Source: Bedellia somnulentella
Lineage: Eukaryota; Arthropoda; Insecta; Lepidoptera; Bedelliidae
Assembly (NCBI GenBank): GCA_963576735.1
Contig: OY755190.1
Coordinates: 9,603,695 to 9,667,694 of the forward strand
Direction: 5' to 3'
Length of the DNA: 64,000 nucleotides
Position numbers and translations under genes: made by a program. Shown piece after piece: positions 50,318 through 60,394 of the stretch. The notes beneath the pieces are model-generated. The model made no database searches and was not told where the DNA came from. It saw only the letters and a list, made by a program, of their open reading frames with translations. How positions within the stretch are numbered: the stretch's first letter is position 1; every line of letters starts with the position of its first letter.

Positions 50318-52560
50318 ATAAATAAATAAATAAAAATCATTTATTTTTCAGATAACATGATCCATAATTGTTAGTAACCCTTAACCTAAGTGTTAGTACT
50401 TATTCTAATAACAACACAACATAAAACTATTTATAAGATTTGCTTGGTAGAATGGACAATGACACCCATTGTTTCAGGAAGACATTGTCCACTCTATCAA
50501 CCACAGTCTTCAGGATGGTGTCCGAGCCACTCCTCACTCTCAGCAACAATGATGCAGCACGCTTTCGCCTTATGGCATAATAGTCATCAGTGAGTGCTTC
50601 AGCAAACATTGCAGAAGCTCTGCACCGGAAGGGTAGTCCAAACATCATCCTGAAACAGTTATTATACTGTACTCGCAGAGCGCTGGCAGTCCGCTGCAGA
50701 CAGTCGACCCATAGACCACAAGTGTAGAAGGTTTGACAGTACGCTTTGAATAGTGTTATTTTGACCTCTTCAGAACACTTTGCAAATCTACGTGACAACA
50801 TACTGCCCCGGGCTGCCAACGCTCTGCGCTCCCTATCCATATCATCATCATCCCTCAAGTCCTCCCTCACAAAATGGCCAAGGTACTTAAAGGATGACAC
50901 TCTTTTTAGAGGAGATCCATTCAACTTTATTGGAACATTATATGACACATTCTTACGAGCTCCAAAAATAATATACTCACTCTTTTTGACATTATATGCT
51001 AGACCATGCTCAGCTGCATATCTTTCACAAGTTCCAATTAATTTTCTTAATGCACTGACTGAGGGGCTCAACAGCACCATATCGTCTGCATAGCTAAGAT
51101 TATTAACCGATATTCCATCAACCGAGCAACCAACAGGCTGACTGCTGAGCTCCTCAATCAGCGCATTCACATAGAAGTTGAATAGGATCGGAGAACTCAA
51201 TCCCCCCTGCCGGACACCACACTCTAAGCGGTACTCATCAGAAAGAAAATTACTCCATCGCACTATGTTAATCTGATTGCTATACCAATATTTTAAGATA
51301 CCTATATAAACATCTGGAAAACCTGCAGCAGCAAGTTTCTTCCATAGTAAATTGTAATTTACCAAGTCAAAGGCCTTTGACAAATCTAGGAAGCACCCAT
51401 AGACAGGAGTTCTACGTTCTGTATAGTATCGTATAGTACTCTTTAAAGCCAGGATGGCACTTTCTGTGGAAGATCCTGATCTAAAACCAAATTGATGTTC
51501 ATTTATTTTAAGACTATAACTCAGCTGCTCCTCCAGAAGTCTGTCAAAAACCTTTGCTACTATTGTTGCCAGAGAAATTGGTCTATAATTAGACTTGTCC
51601 CCTAAGTCACCAGTTTTATTTTTTACCACGGGAATTACAATAGTCCTCATCATATCCTCTGGTAAGAAGGAGTGCGTAAGACAAAGAGAATAAAACATTG
51701 CTAGGACTCGAGATATATGTTTACCTGCATATGATAGGTGTTCTATACTTAGACTATCGTGACCCGGGGATTTACCCCTAGTCATTTTGTCAATGGCATG
51801 CTTGACTTGTTTAGCCGTTATCAAAATGTCTAGAGGAAGCGAACAATTATTTTCATCTCCAGCCTCACTTGTACAATCTAACAGTGATTTTACTTCAAAA
51901 TGGTTCTTAAATACATTGGCAATCTTGGCAGGGTCAGTTTCACTATTAACACTAACAGGCACACTGGGTTTCAAATTCAATTTGTTCGTAGCTTTCCAAA
52001 ATTTACCAAACTGTTTAACTTTCCTATGAGAAGCAATGATATCTAACTTTATCTTTTCAGCATTTGTTTGACACCATTTAAGTTTACTTTTGAAAATTTT
52101 TCTACTTACAATCATATTATCGAATAGTTGACCGCTTACAGGTTTGCCATACCATAACCACAGATTTAACTTTTCCCTAGCCACCTTGTGAGCCAGCGAC
52201 ACATGCTTATTCCAACCAATTACAGGCTTTTTTCCTTTAACTGAATGTTTCACAGGTTTGCTAGAATCAATTGCTGCCTGTTGCAAGATACACACAATTT
52301 CATGATACATTTTGGTGAGACAATTTTTATGATTTTGATCATTACATCTACCATGTGAACACATTTGAAAATGTGTAGGAAAGTCAATCAATCTTAATTT
52401 TTCATGACAAATATTGCTAAACATATGTATTTGACTAGAATCTCTCTCACCCCACACAACAGAGTTATGTTCAACTGTATTTTTATATAGTTTTGTAGCC
52501 ACAAATATTGCTATATTATTTTTTGATAACTGCTCATAAAAGCCTATGTCGAAATTTTAA
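50318..52560 (-). mobile_element. 5'-truncated LINE with intact reverse transcriptase
   Basis: The minus-strand element ends in a (TTTA)n tail at about 50318-50335. It includes a 3' UTR and a coding region reading upstream to about 52556, where the open frame meets a stop. The endonuclease domain is missing. A related 3' end is at 34245-34335. Confidence 0.75.
50427..52502 (-). CDS. Non-LTR retrotransposon reverse transcriptase (LINE ORF2, N-truncated)
   Basis: An uninterrupted 691-residue frame. From about residue 285 the reverse-transcriptase motifs appear in order: NYRPISLATIVAKVFDRLLE, HQFGFRSGSSTESAI, PVYGCFLDLSKAFDLVNYNL, ECGVRQGGLSSPILFNFYVN and the catalytic LSYADDMVLLSPS. A thumb and a Cys-containing C-terminal domain (RVQYNNCFRMMFGLP) follow. 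It would copy element RNA at a nicked chromosomal target. The endonuclease, normally N-terminal, is absent, and coding-like sequence continues upstream of the first ATG to about 52556, so the ATG at 52502 is not the native start. It resembles the CR1/L2/Rex group of insect LINEs, but the clade is not proven. The clean frame suggests recent insertion. Confidence 0.9.
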   Translation of the reverse strand: MATKLYKNTVEHNSVVWGERDSSQIHMFSNICHEKLRLIDFPTHFQMCSHGRCNDQNHKNCLTKMYHEIVCILQQAAIDSSKPVKHSVKGKKPVIGWNKHVSLAHKVAREKLNLWLWYGKPVSGQLFDNMIVSRKIFKSKLKWCQTNAEKIKLDIIASHRKVKQFGKFWKATNKLNLKPSVPVSVNSETDPAKIANVFKNHFEVKSLLDCTSEAGDENNCSLPLDILITAKQVKHAIDKMTRGKSPGHDSLSIEHLSYAGKHISRVLAMFYSLCLTHSFLPEDMMRTIVIPVVKNKTGDLGDKSNYRPISLATIVAKVFDRLLEEQLSYSLKINEHQFGFRSGSSTESAILALKSTIRYYTERRTPVYGCFLDLSKAFDLVNYNLLWKKLAAAGFPDVYIGILKYWYSNQINIVRWSNFLSDEYRLECGVRQGGLSSPILFNFYVNALIEELSSQPVGCSVDGISVNNLSYADDMVLLSPSVSALRKLIGTCERYAAEHGLAYNVKKSEYIIFGARKNVSYNVPIKLNGSPLKRVSSFKYLGHFVREDLRDDDDMDRERRALAARGSMLSRRFAKCSEEVKITLFKAYCQTFYTCGLWVDCLQRTASALRVQYNNCFRMMFGLPFRCRASAMFAEALTDDYYAIRRKRAASLLLRVRSGSDTILKTVVDRVDNVFLKQWVSLSILPSKSYK

Positions 52561-52564
52561 CATG

Positions 52565-53025
52565 TTGTGTTCTGAGTATGATGATATTCAAACCTGAAAA
52601 TAGCTAAATATTAACAAAAACATAGTTCATCAATCTGTTTATATAATTTGTTTTTTCTGTTGGTCTTTTAAAATATTAATATACCAGATATTTACATTTA
52701 CACCAAATACAAATAAATTTCCTTTCTTTCTCAGGTTAAGTCTAGTTAATTGGCTATATTTTTAATTGGAGTTCATGGTTACCCTAATTAAATGCTCACG
52801 TTTACGAAAAAAAGTTATTTTTCTATGCAGTCATTTACTACACTAAAAGCTTATTAGGTTATTTAAAATCGTGTGATAATTTATATGTATATGCCACAGA
52901 AAACTTAATGAATATTAATATATATTTTTTCAAGTTTAAATTGGGCAAGTGACTAATACCGGATTGGTGGTGAGATGTGCAGATATTTTTAATAGCCATT
53001 TAATACATTTTTTTATTATAAATGA
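52565..53025. other. AT-rich non-coding DNA
   Basis: No feature recognised. Confidence 0.45.
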
Positions 53026-53370
53026 AAGTAATAGGGAATATGCGTAAGATTCAAATAACGCTAAAATATTTTTTTTCCTAAAGTTTATTGCCTAAGAATT
53101 GCGTACACGTTAATATTTTTTAATATAATTACGTTTTGAATTAGAAATTATGAAATAAAAAGTGCAAAAAATACGAGAAAATTCAAATGAGCTGAAACGC
53201 AACGCTATTGGTCGGAACGAGTTGTGACGTCAAAGTCTATAATAACAAATAATACTGTTCTCAGTTCTGTGCTGTTAACGATTTAATTGCGTTTTATTGT
53301 GATTTGAAGTAAATATTGAAGTTATATTACATTTTTTTCGTAAAAATAAAGTCAAAAGACTTACAGAAAA

Positions 53371-53501
53371 ATGACAGATATTGGTTTCGTCAAAGCACAA
53401 TCGGACAATCTCCCGAAAATTGATATGTTTATGATGACCACGATTTTTGCATCAAACCTGGATTTTACGTCTACTGAAATAAAAGGGGTGAAAGCAGCAA
53501 G
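53371..53501 (+). CDS. SWIM/YqaJ gene, exon 1
   Basis: ATG at 53371. Donor AAG|GTAATT at 53501/53502. Encodes the first 43 residues and two bases of the next codon. Confidence 0.7.
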
Positions 53502-53799
53502 GTAATTACATAATAAATATTATGTTTATTCGATTCTCCACGCATTATTTAGATGTTTTTTTATCTATAAGTCAAAACAACCTCAAAATCTGAGTAAGAG
53601 AACATTATAAGATTTGCTTGTTTTATGGAAAAAGTACATTATTTAAAGCTTATAATGTTTTTTATGGTGATCTTGGCACCCCGATCAAGTTGCTAGCAAT
53701 CGAAAGACTTACGTAAACTATTTTATGGTATCAAAATCATAGGCTACTTGCCATACAATGCTTGGGAAATGTATTTTCATTTTGGTATGTTTTTTATAG

Positions 53800-53996
53800 A
53801 TCTGGACGAGAAACATATGGCGATTCCGCAGTTGGCTACGTGCAAGTTAAACGTAAGGGTGATATATGTACTGTGAAGGCTCGAATAACACCTGAACATA
53901 GTGTCCGACAGAAATGTTATTCTGTAACACTTGTATGTGATGAGGCTCAAGAAACTGTCTTATCAGTTCAATGTGAAGAATGTGCAGCTCACAAAG
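53800..53996 (+). CDS. SWIM/YqaJ gene, exon 2
   Basis: Acceptor TTTTTATAG|A. Encodes SGRETYGDSAVGYVQVKRKG to the first SWIM cysteines. Donor AAAG|GTAGGT. Confidence 0.72.
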
Positions 53997-54122
53997 GTAG
54001 GTTACACTATTTATTTATTATGTGAATCTTGTGTTAAGTATTGTTAATTTATAGGCAGATGAGCAAACTACTATGTAAATCATTATTATTGAATTTCTAC
54101 ATATAATCTTATTATTTTACAG

Positions 54123-55115
54123 GTGGCTGTAAGCATGCCATTGCCTTCTTGGTCTGGGTGCATAGACGCAGTGAAGACCCACCTTCCACTAGTGTTGATT
54201 GCTACTGGAAAAAGTCAAAGTTATCTTCAGTGGGCACAAGTCTTAAATTTATTAAGGCAAAGGATATATGTAATGTACCCAAGACGCAAACAAAACCTGT
54301 ATGCGATGCTGACATGTCAACACAGCGTTCCAAAGACAGTTTTTTGTCTATTGTAAAAAAATGTAGTAAAGAAGCCGGTGATACAAGCAATCAACTTATG
54401 AAATATTATACTGAACCCACTGATATTGAAAAAATTTCTATTCATCATTTGGTAACTTGATGAAGAACAAACCAAAGACTCCAAAAGAATTCATTGAATT
54501 TTGTAAGGAAAAAATGCACGCTGAAGTATGTAAAGAAGCAACAGTAGCAACCTTAGATCAAAGCGACTGTCCTTTGAGGTATGAGTTGCGGTATGCAAGA
54601 ATTACCGCTTCAAAAACCTATGAAGCTGCCCATTGCAATGTTTTTGACGGGTCCCTAACAGAAACTATTATGGGAGCATCAAAAGTACCAGACACAGTTG
54701 CCATGAAAAGAGGCAGACAGTTAGAGAGTGAAGTGATTAAAGTGGTGGAAAAGATGAAGAAAATAAAAATAAATAAATGTGGGATTATATTAAGCCCTTA
54801 TCCGATTATGGGAGCATCCCCTGATGGTGAAACTGATAATTACAGCATTGAAATAAAATGTCCTTCATCTGAAAAATCAGTAAGCCTTTATTTAAAAAAT
54901 TATGAAATTTCAGCAAAATGCATGGCACAGGTGCAGTTGCAAATGCATTTTGCAAACAAAAATAAAGGCCTATTCTGTGTGGCTGACACCAATTTTGAGG
55001 AATCAAAAATGTCACTATAGTTGAAGTGGACTATGATAAGGAAATGTGTGATAATTTAATTGAAAAATGTACTTTGTTTAGGAGTAATGCCATTTTCCCT
55101 GTAATATTTAAATAA
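54123..55115 (+). pseudogene. SWIM/YqaJ gene, exon 3 with frameshifts
   Basis: Acceptor TTATTTTACAG|G. The CKH of the SWIM motif and the whole nuclease domain. Two single-base shifts divide it into 54123-54460, about 54457-55005 and about 55006-55115. Confidence 0.72.
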
Positions 55116-55188
55116 GAGAACTAGAAATAAAACAAAAATTGTATAATAAATCTACTTTTTTATTAATACATCTTGCATATTTATTAAT

Positions 55189-55432
55189 ACATACATATAC
55201 TCACGGCTATAAATCCCAAGAAAGGGCTAGCCAGAGCTAAGGAATTAGATTCCTCAGCCACTTTTGGAAGGTGCGTGGGGAATAGATGGTGAAATAAAGG
55301 TTCTTGGTGATGGGTCTCCAACCGCATCGCCCAAGAATCCCTCAAAAGCCCCAATACCGTTAGTCGCCTTTTACGTACACCCACCGGAAGAAATGGGGTA
55401 GTGCTATTCTAAGCCGGCACTACACAGCAGCA
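55189..55432 (-). repeat. SINE-A full-length copy
   Basis: Probable 8-bp TTATTAAT duplication at 55181-55188 and 55433-55440. Lies just beyond the 3' end of the SWIM/YqaJ gene. Confidence 0.88.
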
Positions 55433-55439
55433 TTATTAA

Positions 55440-55985
55440 TCCACATGCTATTAATATAACCTCATCCATAATAGAGATTAAATGGTGGTCAACACAAGCA
55501 TGAGGAAGTACTGACTACTAGTATGTTACTGCAGCACCTCTTGGTACAAGAAAAAACACTTTATTTGGTGCATTTTTATTTGTATTTTTACATAAGGGCA
55601 CGATACAGTACTTGAAAGTTGGTTTACTGCACTCCTGCATTGTGTAATTGAAATAAAGCAAAATAATTTCATAAAATAGAGGCCAAAACACGTTTGTAGC
55701 TATTCACTATCACTAGTTGATTGCTATTATAGACTTTGACGTCACGCAAAGATATTAAACTATACTTACTAGAACATAGATGGGACACTTCGTACTAAAC
55801 CTGTAATCTTGGAAAGAAAAACGCCATCTAACGTCCACTGGAATAACTTATGCATTTTTACATTTTTCCAATATATGAAATAATTCAGCTTTTGTATGTT
55901 CGATGGCGTTAGTTGTATTAAGGTACTAGAAATGCTAGTGATGTCCATGGTTATCTAATTTTTTTAAAGAACTTGTTGAATGTGG
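55440..55985. other. Non-coding spacer between the two transposon-type genes
   Basis: Contains ATTATAGACTTTGACGTCAC at 55726-55745, the inverse of 53224-53243. No frame. Confidence 0.5.
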
Positions 55986-56126
55986 TAAAAAAAAGTTTTT
56001 TTTATATTTTTATTTTTAACACTAATAATAATAACACTAATTAACACTAATTTTACCAAATTAAAACTATAACTTACTAATAAAATAAAATAAAACGATG
56101 GTAAAGGAATTTAACAAAACTTTTTT

Positions 56127-56160
56127 TAAGGGACTTGATTCAATGCAATCAAGTCCCTTG
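56127..56160. repeat. Perfect 13-bp-arm hairpin at the transposase stop codon
   Basis: AAGGGACTTGATT, a short loop, then AATCAAGTCCCTT. The transposase stop (TGA on minus) lies in one arm. Could be a terminator or end-processing signal. Confidence 0.6.
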
Positions 56161-56815
56161 AAATAAAATAAGTTTTGTTAATTTTTGTCTTTTGGACTGG
56201 ATGTGAACACCAGGGTCCAACTTTGCTATATAACGAAGTTTAATATTTGCGTACGATTCAATGACCGCTCGTATCAAATGTAATCTGTGATTGAGCATGG
56301 CAGGACTTTTGAGTGAATGAACAATAAGGCCTTCGAAAACTTTCGAATTAATAAATTCTTTCAACACTTTATTTATTATAAATTGAATATTGTGCTTTGA
56401 AGAAATTCCTTTTCCATCGTTTTCATTACAAAGTTTTCTTATGAAAATTTCCGTTGCTTTGCACAATTCAAAAACACTTTTAGTGGAAAAGCAGAGTCCA
56501 CCCATATCCTTTATACTGATCAGTTTATGAAAATCTAATTTTTTATCGGAAAACAAACTTGAAACACAAATTTCACATTAATTTTTTTTTGCTCAATAGT
56601 CGTGATACGTAACCAGATATGTACCCTACAATTTGTTGTGCACCAACGGATAACGAAGATTCGTTTAAAATAGTACTAAGTAATTGGCAATTTTCAATTA
56701 CAACGAAATCTGTTTGAAATTCTTTTTGAAGGGTTTCATCTAGGTAACTATCATCAACGTCCTTTAATTTATTTATATATTTATTGTTTATTAATTTATT
56801 TTTATATATTTTCAT
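56149..56815 (-). pseudogene. P-element/THAP9-type transposase, C-terminal part
   Basis: The minus-strand frame 56815-56573 reads ...SSLSVGAQQIVGYISGYVSR LLSKKK, and 56572-56149 continues CEICVSSLFSDKKLDFHKLI, SIKDMGGLCFSTKSVFELCK and ENDGKGISSKHN, ending at TGA. The order YI.GYV.R.L.KK..C..C...L....L..LKD.GGL..PS..V...C is the C-terminal part of P-element and THAP9 transposases. A one-base shift separates the two frames, next to TTAATGT. The THAP DNA-binding domain, leucine zipper and most of the catalytic region are missing upstream. Inactive remnant. Confidence 0.65.
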
Positions 56816-56819
56816 AATT

Positions 56820-57030
56820 AAAGGGTTGTTGTTAATTCATCACAAATTAAATTCGTCCCACAAAATTCTATGTGTAAATAAATTCGTCACAACTATAATT
56901 TCAAGGAGTGGATTATTTTGGTTATTGCAAATTCGTCATAGTCTTATTTTTTGTATAGACCTTTGATTAAATATAAAATAGATATGGCACGTACTTATAA
57001 CCTTCAACTTAAAGGGGCATATTCTCAACT
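56820..57030. other. Non-coding, AATTCGTC repeats
   Basis: AAATTCGTC occurs near 56850, 56880 and 56930 at irregular spacing. Otherwise AT-rich. Confidence 0.4.
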
Positions 57031-57036
57031 ACACAG

Positions 57037-57162
57037 CACGCGAGCGAGACAAGCGCATGCTGCTGTCGTGCCTCTTGTACGCTACCGAACGACAGAGACA
57101 AACATATTTGATTCGAAAGTAGCGCGAGCGAGACAAGCGCATGCTGCTGTCGTGCGTCTTCG
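57037..57162. repeat. Direct repeat of a GC-rich 33-bp unit
   Basis: GCGAGCGAGACAAGCGCATG followed by CTGCTGTCGTGC occurs near 57041 and again near 57124, about 83 bp apart. Confidence 0.7.
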
Positions 57163-57299
57163 GGATACTCAGGGTCAAATTGTATCAACGACGATACCAG
57201 AATGCAAAATGGCGAACAAAGCAATAAGTGAATTTAAAAATATCATATTCTTTTTAAGTTTTTATGTACTTACGAGTGAAAAGTGATTCCATGAGATTT

Positions 57300-58430
57300 G
57301 TTTTTTCTTTTGGAATAGTTTGCACAACGCATAAAAGCACACGAAGGCATTTTTGGTAACCGCTATCTCACTTAAAATAACAAAACTGTTTCTTCGAGTC
57401 ACACACCTGTTCCTGTCCCTTGTCGATTGCGACTGAGCGCAATTAAGCGACGCTAGCCTGATTTAAAGGATCCACGCGCTAGAGGCGAGTCCCATATCTT
57501 CCGCTATATTGTTTTCATCAAAGGTATAGACAGTAGAATAATCAAACAATATTTAAATGAAAAAAGTTATATTTTTTTATTAAAACATCAATTCAGTAAT
57601 TTAAACTTATACCTAAATTTTAAATTACATTGCAATTTTTAAAATACAGTAGAAATGCAAAACCCAAATTAAATAATATTCCCATCCCTATTCTTACACT
57701 GCTGAGCAGGGGTAGTAAACATTTGGCTGGTTCATCAAAATGCAAGTAGGTATACTAAATACATCTATACTACCATATTAAACGAATTTCTTTATGAAAC
57801 CTACAAGAATTAGCTTTTTAAGTATAGCGACACGCGGAACAAGCAACGCAGATCGTTCAGTTTAAAACGATCGTAGTGTTTATCAGTCATTCGAAATTGC
57901 GTTGCTCTGAAAATCGCATTCAACCAAACGACACGCTATAAATACCGCTACATTAATACATAGTTTACTTGAAAAAATGACGAACTTTGGAACAACTGAC
58001 TTTTTTTACATTTACGGGAGTTAAGTTAGATTGATTCACAAACAGTAGCTAAAGGTTTGACACCTCTGAATTAACTTTAACGAATTAGTGAATCTACTCA
58101 ACAATAGATGGCGCTGTTTTAAATTACAAAATATATTCTAGTAATTTCTAAGAAATATAAAATGAAACACTTAAAATAAATGATTAAAAATATAAATAGT
58201 TACGAAAATAAGCTGATTTGTTCTTCTGCTTGCACTCCATATTTGGATTTACAACGACATAACGCGCACTTCGGCATATTCGTTTTTCTTTCGATAATTT
58301 AATTGATGTTGCCTATGACGTACTTCCTCGCGGATGACTTACTACAGACTAAACGACTTGTTACCTAAATGTAACAAGTCTTAGCGTACAAACTAAGTGT
58401 AATATGTCCGGTCTATAAATATATAAGTTT
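57300..58430. other. Non-coding DNA within the candidate transposon
   Basis: No supported frame. A patch at 57430-57520 (GCGACTGAGCGCAATTAAGC, CACGCGCTAGAGGCGAG) is GC-richer than its surroundings. Confidence 0.4.
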
Positions 58431-58639
58431 AATGTCTTTGACGTCACGTCAAGCGCGCCAAAATGGCGGTCGTTTAAAATGATGAAATCAGCCTACTATT
58501 TTAAAACTATTTATTTCGAGCTAAATTTCGTATTTTTTTAGCTGTTTTTTTTTTGACGTTCATATAATGATGTAAATTATCATTTAAAAACATAAAAAAA
58601 ATACACGCATATTCCCTATTGTAATTGTTGAAATATCGT

Positions 58640-58700
58640 AGTCTCTGTCTCACCAATGGGAACTAACGGCTCGATTATGTATGTAGTTCCTAGATTGTCA
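58640..58700 (+). repeat. LINE-C tail scrap
   Basis: GTAGTCTCTGTCTCACCAAT, GGGAACTAACGGCTCG and a short ATGT run. Confidence 0.5.
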
Positions 58701-58776
58701 CGTGATATTCAAAAATTTAAGTACCTCTGCTTTGCCTCAGGGTAAATACGAAAAATACTTCATGTTGTGCTATGTT

Positions 58777-59013
58777 TGCTGTGTAGTATCACCTTAGAAT
58801 ACCACTACTCCATGTCTTCCCGTGGGTGTTCCTAACAGGCGACTAAGGGTATTGGGCCTTTTTTGGTGATACTTGGTTGGAGACCCATCACCAAAAACCT
58901 TTACTTTACAAACTTTTCCCCACTCAACTTCCAAAAGTGGCTGAGGATTTTCTTATTCCAAAGCTCTGGCTACGCTTTATAGGTATTTATAGCCGTGAGT
59001 ATATATATGCATG
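58777..59013 (+). repeat. SINE-A copy
   Basis: GCTGTGTAGTATCACCTTAG to GCCGTGAGTATATATATGC. The tail is interrupted. Confidence 0.85.
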
Positions 59014-59019
59014 TTATTG

Positions 59020-60310
59020 TATGCAATGTGTGTAGCTCTACCTAATAATTTAGGCAAAGCGACATACAATACATAGAGTATATATACACGATTATGCCTT
59101 TGCTACTGAAGTGGAAAATTGTTTGATGTGTTCACCCTCGTATATTGGCGCTATCTTATCTACTTACGTCATTATCTAGGAGTCTGAAAGCTCGTTGTGA
59201 TATTGAAAGTTATACCAGTAAATACGGGGTTTAAAAGCTCTGCGTAATAACATTAAAAGCATTGTAACTGAAAGTTTAGCGTTTCGGTTTAACATATTAA
59301 ATACTGTAATGGGCTATTATAGTGTTTTTATTTATTTTTATTTATTTTATTTATTTTTATTAGGAACATCAACAGCGACATAAGTAATAATACACAGTTA
59401 ATAATAGAAATCAAGTAAGGCCAATGACAGATGTTCACAGATGTACAGAAAACATATCTAACAATAATCTTGTTTTTACGTTACATTTGAGTTTCAACAC
59501 ATGTTTTTTTGTTGTGTTACTAATTTCATTATATTGCTTATTGTTGAAAAACTTCTCCCTACCGTTGTAGTTGTAGTTTTATAAAAATGCTGTTCTTTCA
59601 TTCCTGTTATATATAAATGTGGAATGGAGAAAGATTATAAGAATATTTAAAAAAAAATACCAGTAGTGTTACATTAGAAATCTGTTGCATGGTGTTTTGA
59701 AAATAAGTTTTTTAAGTTTTTTTTTATCTTGGCAGTAACTGATAGTCAGAGTACTAAGAGAGTGGACTAAAAATATTCAAACACCGCTGGTTTATTCGAT
59801 CCAAGAATTACTTCCTACAAATACACAAACTCACAAACTTTACCACTTTTTATTATACATACACTCAAATTAGGCCAAAATAAATTCAACGAAACAGGAG
59901 TAAAAACAAATAAGAAACAGAATAAACCGTAGGCGTCCTTCATAAACAAAACTGTTTAACTTATTGAGATCACAGACTGACCCAGACTGTCGCGAATAAA
60001 AGGCAGACCTTGCGTCTTGCTGGCGTCGTCTGCGAGTCGGCCGACCGACTGTCTGCCAGGAAGTATCATGGGGAGGGAATTTGGCATGGGGAGAGGTGAC
60101 CTTGATACACAGATTTAGTTCGATGTTCGTTTTGAGGGGAGTTAGGCAAAATATAGATTCAGAGTATAAAATGGTATGCAAATGTTAATTTGAATTATAT
60201 TTTTATCTTTTGAACAGAATTTTATCTTTTATAAAGAATAAAAATAATGTCACGTGGTATGCATAAACAAACAGTTATGCGAGATACTAAGAGTTAGATG
60301 ACTAAGGTAA
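59020..60310. other. Non-coding upstream of RIM-BP exons
   Basis: 59325-59365 (TTTATTTTTATTTATTTTAT) may be a LINE tail. About 59770-59800 (TCAAACACCGCTGGTTTATT) resembles the tRNA-bearing repeat. A 103-residue minus frame (59870-60181) is not supported. Confidence 0.4.
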
Positions 60311-60315
60311 AACTA

Positions 60316-60392
60316 ATACATACATACATATACACACGGCTATAAATCCGTATATCCCTGGAAGTTGAGTGGGGAAAGATATATAAAAAATA
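60316..60392 (-). repeat. SINE-A 3' fragment
   Basis: ACATACATACATATACACAC, GGCTATAAATCC and GAAGTTGAGTGGGGAAAG, with a middle deletion. Confidence 0.75.
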
Positions 60393-60394
60393 AA

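Larger units (their letters stand above)
53371..55115 (+). pseudogene. SWIM zinc-finger and YqaJ-type nuclease gene, two frameshifts
   Basis: Exons 53371-53501, 53800-53996 and 54123-55115 have clean GT/AG borders. Exon 1 is MTDIGFVKAQSDNLPKIDMF and onward. Exons 2-3 carry a SWIM-like zinc motif, QCEECAAHKGGCKHAIAF (C..C...C.H). Exon 3 then has a YqaJ/lambda-exonuclease-like domain: RYARITASKTYEAAHC, MKRGRQLESEVIK, IMGASPDGETDNYSIEIKCP and CMAQVQLQMHFANKNKGLF. D (GASPDG) and E-x-K (EIK) are the metal-binding residues of this nuclease fold. The frame breaks near 54457 and in the A-run at 55005-55009. Past that the correct frame reads VTIVEVDYDKEMCDNLIEKC and stops at 55113-55115. Such genes are repeated in insect genomes and are probably transposon-associated. 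The role is unknown. Confidence 0.75.
53030..58620. mobile_element. Possible large DNA transposon with two unlike genes
   Basis: The 16-bp AATAGGGAATATGCGT at 53030-53045 is found inverted at 58605-58620. Inward of each lies a second inverted pair, GTGACGTCAAAG, at 53224-53235 and 58436-58447. Between them are the SWIM/YqaJ gene on plus and a P/THAP9-like transposase remnant on minus. Flanking AAAGTAAT and ATTGTAAT (6 of 8 alike) could be an old 8-bp target duplication. A SINE-A has inserted at 55189. The boundaries are a hypothesis. Confidence 0.45.

Noticed and set aside
59870..60181. 103-codon minus-strand frame
   Set aside because: No recognised domain, no splice or poly(A) context, and composition like the surrounding DNA.
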